Positions 25,433 to 33,155 of a stretch of 64,000 bases of DNA are shown piece by piece. Positions within the stretch are counted from its first letter, which is position 1. Every line of letters starts with the position of its first letter. Location of the stretch: the NCBI GenBank assembly GCA_963790965.1, contig CAWBQO010000003.1, positions 186,001-250,000 on the forward strand. The letters are read 5' to 3'. A program made the translations under genes and the position numbers. The stretch is from CAWBQO01 sp963790965 (lineage in GTDB: Bacteria > Bacteroidota > Rhodothermia > Rhodothermales > DASSAV01). The notes under the pieces are model-generated. The model was not told the origin of the DNA and did no database searches. It saw only the letters and a list, made by a program, of their open reading frames with translations.

Positions 25433-25908
25433 TGCGCCGCTTGCGTCTGGAGCCGGTGCCCGTCCGCGACGTTTGGAAGTCCCGGCACGTGGACGATCTG
25501 CTCCGCGTAGGAGGAGTCGGTTTCGAAGATGCGGACGCGGATGCGGGTCACGTGGTGTCTGCCAAGCGTCTGCGCGGCCTCCCGAACGATGTACTCCGCC
25601 GCGTAGGTACACAGGTTCTCCGACGTAGATTCGTAAGGCAGGACAAACACCTTCGTGCCGAGCGTATCGAGCGCCTTGATCAAGGCAGCGTCCGACTCCG
25701 CGACGAGCGTGGCATGGTCCCACTGCTTCACGAGGGGCTTGACGGCCAGCTTGAGGTCTTTAAAGTCCATGACCATGCCGTTCTCTCCCGGGGCACCTTC
25801 AAGCTCGACGCTCATTCGGTAGGAGTGTCCGTGCAGGTTGCGGCAGTCGCCGTCGTGGAAGGAGAGGCGGTGGGCGGCTTCCCAGTGAAAGCTCTTTGCA
25901 ATTCGCAT
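25429..25908 (-). CDS. queD: 6-carboxytetrahydropterin synthase (QueD/PTPS family)
   Basis: Pterin synthase-fold enzyme, probably making 6-carboxytetrahydropterin for queuosine. 159 residues with zinc-binding FHWEAAHRL and NLHGHSYR, a candidate catalytic Cys in DGDCRNLHGHS, DHATL, and the substrate Glu in YESTSENL and ETDSSYAEQ. It lies 27 bp after the kinase-fold gene and overlaps the CBS gene by 4 bp. No other queuosine gene is in the window. Confidence 0.92.
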   Translation of the reverse strand: MRIAKSFHWEAAHRLSFHDGDCRNLHGHSYRMSVELEGAPGENGMVMDFKDLKLAVKPLVKQWDHATLVAESDAALIKALDTLGTKVFVLPYESTSENLCTYAAEYIVREAAQTLGRHHVTRIRVRIFETDSSYAEQIVHVPGLPNVADGHRLQTQAAQ

Positions 25909-25935
25909 TGGATTGAAGATGTTAAGGTATAACTG

Positions 25936-27045
25936 TTAATGCAGGCCCGGTGCAGCCGGCTGAGCGCGGGCGAGGAGCACCTGAATGGAGGTGGAAACCA
26001 GTTCTCCCATGGTGAGGCACCCGAGAAACGCCTTGTTCTGATAGTGCTCCGAAAGCTGTTCGGCCAGCCGCTGCACGTTCTCGGGGGAGGAGATGATGTC
26101 TTCGCAGAACACCTCCATGAGCGCCAGAAAGCGGCCATGGGAGACGCGGACGCGCTGCGCAATCAGCGCGCGTTCTTCTTTCTGATACTGCAACACGCTC
26201 TGGGGGGCCAGCAGCCCCACGCCGAGTTCAATAAAGGGCGCATTCTGCGCGTAGTATTGCGGCAGGTAAACCTGCTTGCGCCAGTGGTGGCTCTGCTGGT
26301 CAAAGTCGATGGGGCGCAGGCGGTAGTGCCACTTTTCGAAGTCTCTCTGGATATCAACGACGAAGTTGCCGGAGTGCATGTCGCCCAGCAGCCGCACGAA
26401 ACAACGTTCGTTGAACTTGACGAACTCCTTGGACAGGCGCACCTGATCGAAGCGGTTCTCCGGCGGCGTCTGGACCATAAACTCCGACGCCGGGATGCCG
26501 ATGATGTGCTCCTCAATGATGGTGTCGTCGTTGATGTAGTAGTTGATGCGGTTGGGAGAAAGGATATGTTCCAGTTCCAACCCGTAGATCCGGTTGGCAT
26601 CCACCCGCTTCACATAGTAATAGTCGAAGTTGTCGTTGAGGCGGTTGACGATGCGAACGCGGAAGGGGAGCGTGTTGCCATAGAGGCACAGGTCGATGCG
26701 ATCTACATACAGATACTCCGTGATCGATATGTCGCCGTCTGCCCGAAGGATCGCATAAGCCGTTTTCAGCGCGTCGTGGATCTCTGATTGTTCGTGCGGG
26801 GGGTAGAAAACGGTTGCCCAGAGGGTGTCCTTCCCAAGTTCATCATAGAGAGGAATGAAGTTGTCGTACCGCTGCAAGTCGGCGTAGCGAATGCCGTAAC
26901 TCTCTATGCGGTCATACCGCTGCAGGTATTGCAGCAGAATGTCGCTAACGGGATAGATCTCTTTCTTGCGGCTGATCAGGTTTTGCCGTTCGGCAAGCTC
27001 ATCAGGCAGCTCGGCGTCAAGCGGCGCAGCTTCTTCTGGCGTCAT
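25936..27045 (-). CDS. Unassigned protein with a kinase-like (APH/RIO-type) fold
   Basis: No family name recognised. From ATG 27045, overlapping the bshA end by 29 bp, it has 369 residues and the elements of a phosphotransferase fold in order: YYYVKRVD (Lys 146), LELEHIL (Glu 157/159), a hinge-like TIIEEHIIGIPAS, the catalytic loop LLGDMHSGNF (221-227, Asp and Asn in place) and a metal-binding IDFDQQSHH (247-249). The GDxHxGN pattern is like aminoglycoside/choline kinase and ABC1-type enzymes. The first 110 residues are distinct and unassigned. No signal peptide. Co-transcribed with bshA and queD, so a small-molecule substrate is plausible. A start 92 codons upstream would lie inside bshA. 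Confidence 0.7.
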   Translation of the reverse strand: MTPEEAAPLDAELPDELAERQNLISRKKEIYPVSDILLQYLQRYDRIESYGIRYADLQRYDNFIPLYDELGKDTLWATVFYPPHEQSEIHDALKTAYAILRADGDISITEYLYVDRIDLCLYGNTLPFRVRIVNRLNDNFDYYYVKRVDANRIYGLELEHILSPNRINYYINDDTIIEEHIIGIPASEFMVQTPPENRFDQVRLSKEFVKFNERCFVRLLGDMHSGNFVVDIQRDFEKWHYRLRPIDFDQQSHHWRKQVYLPQYYAQNAPFIELGVGLLAPQSVLQYQKEERALIAQRVRVSHGRFLALMEVFCEDIISSPENVQRLAEQLSEHYQNKAFLGCLTMGELVSTSIQVLLARAQPAAPGLH

Positions 27046-28174
27046 ATCGCGCGAGGACCCGTTCGTAATACTGTTCATACTGCGGCACAATCCGATTGAC
27101 GTCGAACTCGTCGATGGCGCGCGTCCGCGCTGCCTCGGCCATGTGCGTGTGAAGCGCCTCGTTGGTAAGGATGCGGCGTGTCGCGCGCGTGAAAGAATCG
27201 ATGTCGCCGAGGGGGCAAAGAAAACCGTTCTCGCCGGGAATGACAAGCTCCGGAAGTCCGCCGATGTTGCTCGCCACGACCGGGACGCCGCACGCCATGG
27301 CTTCAAGCGCGGCCAGCCCAAACGTCTCCGACCCGCTCGGAATCATGAACACGTCGGCGATGGACAAGATCTCCTCGACGGGATCTTGCTTGCCGAGGAA
27401 GCGCACATCTTCGAAGACGCCGAGTCGCCGCGCCAGGTGTTCCGTCGGCACGCGATCCGGACCGTCTCCAACGAGCAGGAGCTTTAACGGCAGACCCTCT
27501 TTGCGCAGGCGCGAAAAAACCTCCACCACGTCTCCGACGCGCTTCACCGGACGGAAGTTTGACACGTGAACGAGTACCTTCTCGCCGTTCGGGCAGAGCG
27601 CTTGCTTAAAGTGCGACTTCTTCAGAGGCTGAAATCGGTCGCCATCAACGAAGTTCGGAATGACTTCGATCTCGCCCGTCGTGTCGAAGCGGCTGTACGT
27701 CTCCTGCCGAAGATAATCGGACACGGCGGTCACGCCATCGGACTCGTTGATGGAGTAGTTCACGACAGGCATAAACGAAGGGTCCTGCCCGACAATCGTG
27801 ATGTCGGTGCCGTGCAGCGTCGTCACGACGGGCACGAAGATGCCTTGCCCTTCAAGTATCTGCCGCGCGAGGACGGCACTCGTTGCGTGAGGAATGGCAT
27901 AGTGAACGTGCAGCACGTCGAGCTTCTCATACCGCGCCACATCCATCATCTTGCTCGTGAGCGCCAGCGAATATGGCGGATACTCGAAGAGTGGGTACGT
28001 GTTTACCGTCACTTCATGGTAGTAGATGTTCTCCATGGCCTGGCCGAGCCGGAAGGGCATCGAATAGGCAATGAAGTGGATCCGGTGGCCGCGAAGCGCG
28101 AGCGCTTTGCCGAGTTCAGTAGCCACCACGCCGCTACCGCCATAGACGGGGTAGCACGTTATACCTATGTTCAT
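27017..28174 (-). CDS. bshA: N-acetyl-alpha-D-glucosaminyl L-malate synthase
   Basis: GT4-family glycosyltransferase that joins UDP-GlcNAc to L-malate, the first step of bacillithiol synthesis. 385 residues starting MNIGITCYPVYGGSGVVATELG, with HVHYAIPHATSAVLAR and TTLHGTDITIVGQDPSF, both typical of BshA. VIPNFVDGDRF, the EX7E region SGSETFGLAALEAMACG and VPVVASNIGG follow. First gene of the four-gene set running to 24686. It implies a bacillithiol redox system; bshB and bshC are not in the window. Confidence 0.96.
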   Translation of the reverse strand: MNIGITCYPVYGGSGVVATELGKALALRGHRIHFIAYSMPFRLGQAMENIYYHEVTVNTYPLFEYPPYSLALTSKMMDVARYEKLDVLHVHYAIPHATSAVLARQILEGQGIFVPVVTTLHGTDITIVGQDPSFMPVVNYSINESDGVTAVSDYLRQETYSRFDTTGEIEVIPNFVDGDRFQPLKKSHFKQALCPNGEKVLVHVSNFRPVKRVGDVVEVFSRLRKEGLPLKLLLVGDGPDRVPTEHLARRLGVFEDVRFLGKQDPVEEILSIADVFMIPSGSETFGLAALEAMACGVPVVASNIGGLPELVIPGENGFLCPLGDIDSFTRATRRILTNEALHTHMAEAARTRAIDEFDVNRIVPQYEQYYERVLARYDARRSCAA

Positions 28175-28294
28175 ACGGAAGGAAGATATGGCCCGCGTGA
28201 CGAGAAGCGAACGGAGAACGGCCGGATTGCCGAGGGTCGGGCGTCAAGAACAGCTTGTTTACAAGAGGAACGTTCCTCCAGCGACGGGCTTTTG

Positions 28295-28302
28295 TACCTT
28301 TG
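28295..28302 (+). promoter_or_regulatory. Bacteroidota-type -7 box for the outer-membrane protein gene
   Basis: TACCTTTG matches the TAnnTTTG -7 consensus of Bacteroidota primary sigma factors and lies 45 bp before the ATG at 28347. No good -33 TTG at the usual spacing was found. Confidence 0.4.
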
Positions 28303-28346
28303 CGGAAGCATTTTGCTTCCCAAGACTCAAAACAGGTCGAGTAGCC

Positions 28347-28988
28347 ATGAAATCAGGCATAAACCGTCCGTGCGCCCTCGGGGCGTCGCTTCTAACCCTG
28401 CTCCTCTTGACGGCGCTGCCCGCAAAGGCGCAACTCGGGGCCGCCGTTGGACTTAACTACGAGAGTTTCAATGACGTGGACTTCGGGAGCCGACAGGCGG
28501 CGCTCGAGTCTGCGAGCGGCTATCACATCGGCATCTTCTACGATCTCGCGGTCGGGCCCGTCGCCATTCGGCCGGGCGTATTTTACCGGAGCATCAACAA
28601 CCTCGAGTTCAAGGCGGCCGACGTGCTCAGCGGCTCGCGCAAGGTTGACATCAACATGGTGGACGTACCCATTGATCTTCGTTTCCGGATGAGCACGCCC
28701 GTCGTCAAGCCGTACTTGCTGGCCGGGCCGGTCTTCAGCTTCGCCTCCACTTCAGACAAGAATGAGTTTGCCGACGCGATCAAGGACATCGGCGTCGCCG
28801 CCAACATCGGCGTGGGCGTGGAGGTCGGGCTTCCTGGTCTTTCCCTACGACTCTTTCCGGAGATTCGCTACGGGTTTGGTATCTCGCGCTTCATGGATGA
28901 GAACTTTGAGGTAGGCACGACCAACTTCTCCGCGCAAGACACCCAGCACATCAATACGCTACAAGTTCGGCTTGGCGTGGCGCTGTAG
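28347..28988 (+). CDS. Outer-membrane beta-barrel protein
   Basis: 213 residues with a signal peptide (MKSGINRPCALGASLLTLLLLTALPAKAQ) and a porin-like small barrel: alternating strands such as YHIGIFYDLAVGPVAIRPGVFYRS, VVKPYLLAGPVFSFAS and LRLFPEIRYGFGISRF, ending in an amphipathic strand. It fits the OmpW/PorT-like 'outer membrane beta-barrel' group; no ligand can be inferred. ATG 28347 is chosen because the signal peptide begins there. Divergent from bshA; followed by a terminator. Confidence 0.8.
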   Translation: MKSGINRPCALGASLLTLLLLTALPAKAQLGAAVGLNYESFNDVDFGSRQAALESASGYHIGIFYDLAVGPVAIRPGVFYRSINNLEFKAADVLSGSRKVDINMVDVPIDLRFRMSTPVVKPYLLAGPVFSFASTSDKNEFADAIKDIGVAANIGVGVEVGLPGLSLRLFPEIRYGFGISRFMDENFEVGTTNFSAQDTQHINTLQVRLGVAL

Positions 28989-29036
28989 AGGCGGCCGGCT
29001 TCCGCGCTCCTCACGACGAACGTCGTCGTATTCGAA

Positions 29037-29083
29037 AAGGGCGGGGTGCTCTCCGAAATAGGGGAGCGCTCCGCCCTTGTTCA
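29037..29083 (+). terminator. Terminator between barrel gene and histidine kinase
   Basis: A long hairpin: outer stem AAGGGCGG/CCGCCCTT, inner stem GCTCTCC/GGGGAGC (one G-T), followed by GTTC. It lies 48 bp past the barrel stop and before the convergent kinase gene. Confidence 0.6.
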
Positions 29084-29150
29084 TGAACTGGTTGGAACCG
29101 CTGCTGCAGCACGTCCCTTTCCGGCGTGGACAACGCCGTAAACATTGCTG

Positions 29151-31766
29151 CTAAACCGCCGACATTTCCTTATCGGCAGGGCGCGGGGGATTGACCTTTG
29201 GCTGAACCAGCGGCAGGGTGAACGAGAACGTGGCACCTTCTCCCGGCGTGCTCGTCGCCGTGAGAGTGCCGCCGTGGCGCTCGGCAATGCGCCGGCAGAT
29301 GGCCAGTCCGATCCCGGTGCCTTCAAATTGTCCGCGCGGCTGAAGCCGCTGGAAAGGCAGAAAGATGCGATCCAGGTACTTGGGGTCGAAGCCAATGCCG
29401 TTGTCAGCAACCGAAATGCGGCAAACCTGTCGCTTACCCGGACCGAACGGGTTTTGATCTTCTGCCGTTTCCGACGTGATCCGCACCACGGGCGGCACGC
29501 CGTCGCGGTGGAACTTCAAGCCGTTGGCGATGAGGTTCTGCAGAATCTGACGCATCTGCATCGGGTCCGCTTCAAGGACCGGCAGCTCGGAGGCGTGGAT
29601 GCGAGCATCCGTTTCGGTGATGCGCAGTTCGAGGTCCGTAAGCACTTCCCGCAGCGCCGCGTTCAGGTCGACCTTCTCGAACGGGTTGGCCTTTGTCGTT
29701 ACGCGGGAGAAGGAGAGCAAATCCCGAATCAGCCGTGACATTCTTAGCGCGGCGTGCTGCATGCGCTCGAGGTAATGCACCCCTTCGTCGTCAAGACGGT
29801 CGCCATATTCCACCTGGATGAGATCGGAGAAGGCGGAGATCTTTCTCAAAGGCTCCTGCAGATCGTGGGATGCGACGTAGGCAAACTCCTGCAGTTCGCG
29901 GTTGCTCCGCTCCAGTTCGGCGGCCTGAACGAGCAGTTGTTCTTCGCGCATCTCAGCGGCCTCGCGGGCCGCCTGCTCGCGGATGGCGCGGGCCTCTGCC
30001 TCCTGCGCCTGCATCTGTTCGGTCACGTCGGTGTTCGTCCCGAACCAACGCAAGACCGCTCCCTTCGCGTCGCGGAGCGGCACCGCCCGGGAGAGGAACC
30101 ACTGATACCGGCCGTTCTCACCTCGAAGGGGGAACGTCTCTTCCCAGAGCGTTCCCCGGCGGATGGCCGCATCATAAGAGCCGGTGACGCGGTCGGCATG
30201 GTCCGGGTGGACCCGGTTCGTCCAGCCCGCCTGCTTCATCTCCTCTGCAGAGGTCGCCGTGAAGTCATACCACCGCTGGTTGTACCAGAGCACGGCACCA
30301 TCGGCGTCCGCCATCCAGGCCAGTTGCGGGATCGCGTCTACCAGCGTTTGAAGTTCGCGCTCGCGCTCGCGGAGCGCCGCCTCTGCCGCGCGCTGCTCCG
30401 TGATGTCCACCATGGCCGCGACGGCAGACTCGACCCGGCCGGACTTCGTCCGCATGGGAAAAGCCTTCGTGAGAACCGTCCGCCGCACGCCGTTGAACGT
30501 TTCGATGTCGACCACCTCCGTTCCCGTTCGTTCGCCTTTGAGCGCACGCGCAAGCGCCCACTCGGGCGGCAGCATGGGCGCACCGGTCTCCGGGTGGCTT
30601 CCCTTGAATGCAGAAAGAGAGAGCGCGGAAGACGGGTCGGGGCTGCCCCAAATCCGATTTCCAGTGGTGTTGACGAACGTAACCTGCCCGGACGGCTCGG
30701 CGACGAAGACGCCCACCGGCAGCGACTCGAGCACGGCGCGCAACCGCCGCTCGCTATCCCGCACCACTTCGTGCGCGTGTACCTGCGACCGCGTCAGCGC
30801 AAAAAGGAGCAGGCTCATGAGCAGTCCGGCCGCTATGAGAAACGGGACGAACGAGAGGCGCGAGCTTTCCGAGAAATTACTAGTATTCGCAAACCGGATC
30901 GTCAGTGTTCTCCCGGCTATCGTGAGCTTATTCTCCGCAGTAAATGCCGGGTTCTCGGAAGCGGAAATCCCGCTCCTTGCGGTCGTGTGAAGGAGATTGC
31001 CGGGTGCGTCCGGTTCGCCGTCGTAGATGCTGAATGCAATGCGCGGGCGGCTTTCACTGCCGAAAATGCCTTCGAAAAGATCATCCGAGCGGAAAGGCGC
31101 ATAGATGAAGCCGAGCAGCGCCTCCCGCCGTTCCGCCTCGGTGGCGATGGGCCTGCCTTTGCGGTAAACGGGAATGTAAATGAGAAACCCGGTCTGCTTG
31201 CGCCCGCTGATCTCTTGAACGAGCGTGACGGCGCCGGACATGGAAGATCGGCCGGTATCGCGCGCTTGCGCCATTGCCGCGCGCCGCGCAGGTTCGCTGA
31301 ACATGTTGTACCCGAACGCCGCCTTGTTCCGGGCATCTGACGGTTCGAGGTAGAGAATGGCGTGGCGGTCAACGCCGGCGCTGTCCGGCCACAAATGAAA
31401 GCCGGGCACGCCCTGGCTCCGCATGGCGGAAACGACGCTGTCTTCTCTTCCCGAAGGAATGCTCAGCGTGAAGCCGATGCCCTGGATGCCGGGGAAACGC
31501 CGCTGCGTGTCGATCCTTTCGGTCCACTCATGGAACTCGGCGGCCGAGACAGGCTGGCCGGTAGCAAAAAGCCCCGTTCCGCCGCGTAACAGGGCAATGT
31601 ACGTGTCCAGCCGGGCCGCGATCCGGTCCTGCGTAGACTGAACGGCGTTCAGGAACCGTTCTTCATCCAACTCGCGCGCGCTGTCGAGGAGAGCCAGAAC
31701 GGCGGCGGCCGTCAGGATGAGCGAAGCGACCAGAACGATCCACGGAGTCGGGAGGCGATTCCTCAT
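29151..31766 (-). CDS. CHASE-PAS-PAS sensor histidine kinase
   Basis: Inner-membrane sensor kinase, 871 residues. TM about 8-28, periplasmic CHASE domain about 70-270 (QRRFPGIQGIGF, FLIYIPVYRKGRP), TM about 308-328, two PAS domains (about 340-460, LESLPVGVFVAEPSG; about 470-600, IPQLAWMADADGAVLWYNQRW), a coiled linker, then HisKA with phospho-His 634 (VASHDLQEPLRKISAF) and HATPase with NLIANGLKFH, DNGIGF and GTGIGLAI. No response regulator is adjacent, so its partner is unknown. Monocistronic. The CHASE plus LQEPLRK arrangement resembles phytochrome/bacteriophytochrome-like kinases. Confidence 0.93.
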   Translation of the reverse strand: MRNRLPTPWIVLVASLILTAAAVLALLDSARELDEERFLNAVQSTQDRIAARLDTYIALLRGGTGLFATGQPVSAAEFHEWTERIDTQRRFPGIQGIGFTLSIPSGREDSVVSAMRSQGVPGFHLWPDSAGVDRHAILYLEPSDARNKAAFGYNMFSEPARRAAMAQARDTGRSSMSGAVTLVQEISGRKQTGFLIYIPVYRKGRPIATEAERREALLGFIYAPFRSDDLFEGIFGSESRPRIAFSIYDGEPDAPGNLLHTTARSGISASENPAFTAENKLTIAGRTLTIRFANTSNFSESSRLSFVPFLIAAGLLMSLLLFALTRSQVHAHEVVRDSERRLRAVLESLPVGVFVAEPSGQVTFVNTTGNRIWGSPDPSSALSLSAFKGSHPETGAPMLPPEWALARALKGERTGTEVVDIETFNGVRRTVLTKAFPMRTKSGRVESAVAAMVDITEQRAAEAALRERERELQTLVDAIPQLAWMADADGAVLWYNQRWYDFTATSAEEMKQAGWTNRVHPDHADRVTGSYDAAIRRGTLWEETFPLRGENGRYQWFLSRAVPLRDAKGAVLRWFGTNTDVTEQMQAQEAEARAIREQAAREAAEMREEQLLVQAAELERSNRELQEFAYVASHDLQEPLRKISAFSDLIQVEYGDRLDDEGVHYLERMQHAALRMSRLIRDLLSFSRVTTKANPFEKVDLNAALREVLTDLELRITETDARIHASELPVLEADPMQMRQILQNLIANGLKFHRDGVPPVVRITSETAEDQNPFGPGKRQVCRISVADNGIGFDPKYLDRIFLPFQRLQPRGQFEGTGIGLAICRRIAERHGGTLTATSTPGEGATFSFTLPLVQPKVNPPRPADKEMSAV

Positions 31767-31905
31767 GGCGCGGCATCAAAGATGGGAAACTGCGTTGCCA
31801 CGCTACGCCTGACCCGGCGTTCGTGCGTTCCCGGTACGGTTCCAGGTAGCGTTCCGTTCCGGCAGCAAAGGAGCCTGTTAGCGCCCACTATCATCAGCGA
31901 GGCAA

Positions 31906-33027
31906 TCAGGTAACTTCGGGAGGTGAACCGCCGGTCAGGCCGGAGCGTGCCACGGCCTCCCGCTGGCGAGCGTTGGCTTCGGCGGTTTCCTGGATCAGGC
32001 CGAGACGGGTGGCGCGGCGGGTCCACTGCTGCCGGGCAAGCTCCTGCATATCCTGCGTCGTATCTGCCTCATCCACGATCTCGAGGCCCAGGAGCGTTTC
32101 GACCACGTCTTCCATCGTCACGATGCCTGCCATGCCGCCGTACTCGTCCAGCACAAGGGCGATATGCTGCACCTTTTCGAGCAGCCGTGCAAAAAGCTCG
32201 GGCAGTGGGAGCGCCTCGGGCACCATGAGGAACTCGCGGCAAAGGGCGCTCAGCGGCACATCGTCCTCTTCCTGCGCGGCGTGAAACAGGATGTCATCCT
32301 TGAGCACGTACCCGGTCACGTCGTCGCGGTCCTTCCGGTAGATGGGGATCCGAGAGAAGCGAAGGTCCGGGGTGACCATCGTTTCCTCGACCGTAGTGCT
32401 TTCCGGCAGCAGGTAAACGACGGTGCGCGGCGTCATGATGTCGCTAACCCGAAGCGATGAAAACCGAAGAAGGCTCTTCAGGATTCTGCTCTCTTCCTGT
32501 TCAAAGACGCCCTGCTGCGTGCCCAGGTCGGCCAGCGCGCTGATCTCATCGCGGCTTACGGGTGCCTCCTTGCGGTTGCGTGAAAGCAGGTACGTGATGC
32601 CCTTCGCCAGCTTTACGAGCGGCCACGTAAGAATCATGATCGTTGGCAGGACGCTCGTAACCAGCGGAATGAGGTTGCGCCAGTAGAGCGCGCCCACGGT
32701 CTTCGGGATGATTTCGGAGAAGAGGAGGATCAAGAGCGTCAGCACGCCGGAGGCAACGCCGAGATAGGCGTCGCCGAACACCACGGTGGCCTGCGCGCCC
32801 GCTCCTGCCGCCCCCACGGTGTTCGCAATCGTGTTCAGGCTTAGAATGGCGGCAAGCGGACGGTCCACGTCGGCTTTGAGCTTCTTCAGCCGCTGGCTGG
32901 ACGCTGCGCCTTTACGCTCCTGCGCGGCCACGAACGCGGGCGTTATGCTTAGCAGCGTGGCCTCCAGAATCGAGCACAGGAACGAGACGGTGAGGGCCAG
33001 ACCGACGTACAGAAGCAGTAAAAACAT
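31906..33027 (-). CDS. CNNM/CorC-type membrane protein with CBS pair
   Basis: DUF21 (CNNM) domain protein, probably a magnesium or other cation transporter, formerly called hemolysin-like. 373 residues: four hydrophobic segments within about 1-140 (LLLLYVGLALTVSFLCSILEA, NTIANTVGAAGAGAQATVVFG, LLFSEIIPKTVGALYWR), then two CBS motifs about 190-330 (VSDIMTPRTVVYLLP, FSRIPIYRKDRDDVTGYV, IALVLDEYGGMAGIVTMEDV). The usual C-terminal CorC_HlyC domain is missing or reduced to a short tail. No neighbour suggests a specific ion. Confidence 0.9.
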   Translation of the reverse strand: MFLLLLYVGLALTVSFLCSILEATLLSITPAFVAAQERKGAASSQRLKKLKADVDRPLAAILSLNTIANTVGAAGAGAQATVVFGDAYLGVASGVLTLLILLFSEIIPKTVGALYWRNLIPLVTSVLPTIMILTWPLVKLAKGITYLLSRNRKEAPVSRDEISALADLGTQQGVFEQEESRILKSLLRFSSLRVSDIMTPRTVVYLLPESTTVEETMVTPDLRFSRIPIYRKDRDDVTGYVLKDDILFHAAQEEDDVPLSALCREFLMVPEALPLPELFARLLEKVQHIALVLDEYGGMAGIVTMEDVVETLLGLEIVDEADTTQDMQELARQQWTRRATRLGLIQETAEANARQREAVARSGLTGGSPPEVT

Positions 33028-33082
33028 GAAGCGTATCTATGGGAGGCACCGGGCCGCGACAAAAAGCAAGATAGGGCCTCGG

Positions 33083-33127
33083 GCAAAAACAAGCGCCGCC
33101 CCCGCCATAACGTTGCAGGGGCGGCGC
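33083..33127 (-). terminator. Terminator of the RND efflux operon
   Basis: On the minus strand a perfect 10-bp stem GCGCCGCCCC/GGGGCGGCGC is followed by TTGTTTTTG. It lies 29 bp beyond the RND pump stop. Confidence 0.85.
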
Positions 33128-33155
33128 AGTTTAGCGGCCGCAAAGGGAGATTCCT

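Noticed and set aside
25432..25723. N-terminal extension of the CBS protein
   Set aside because: It lies wholly inside queD in another frame and has an Arg/Gly-rich shadow composition.
31767..31905. Repeated GGTTCC/GTTCCG-like motifs between the histidine kinase and the CNNM gene
   Set aside because: Short and irregular; no consistent unit or symmetry.
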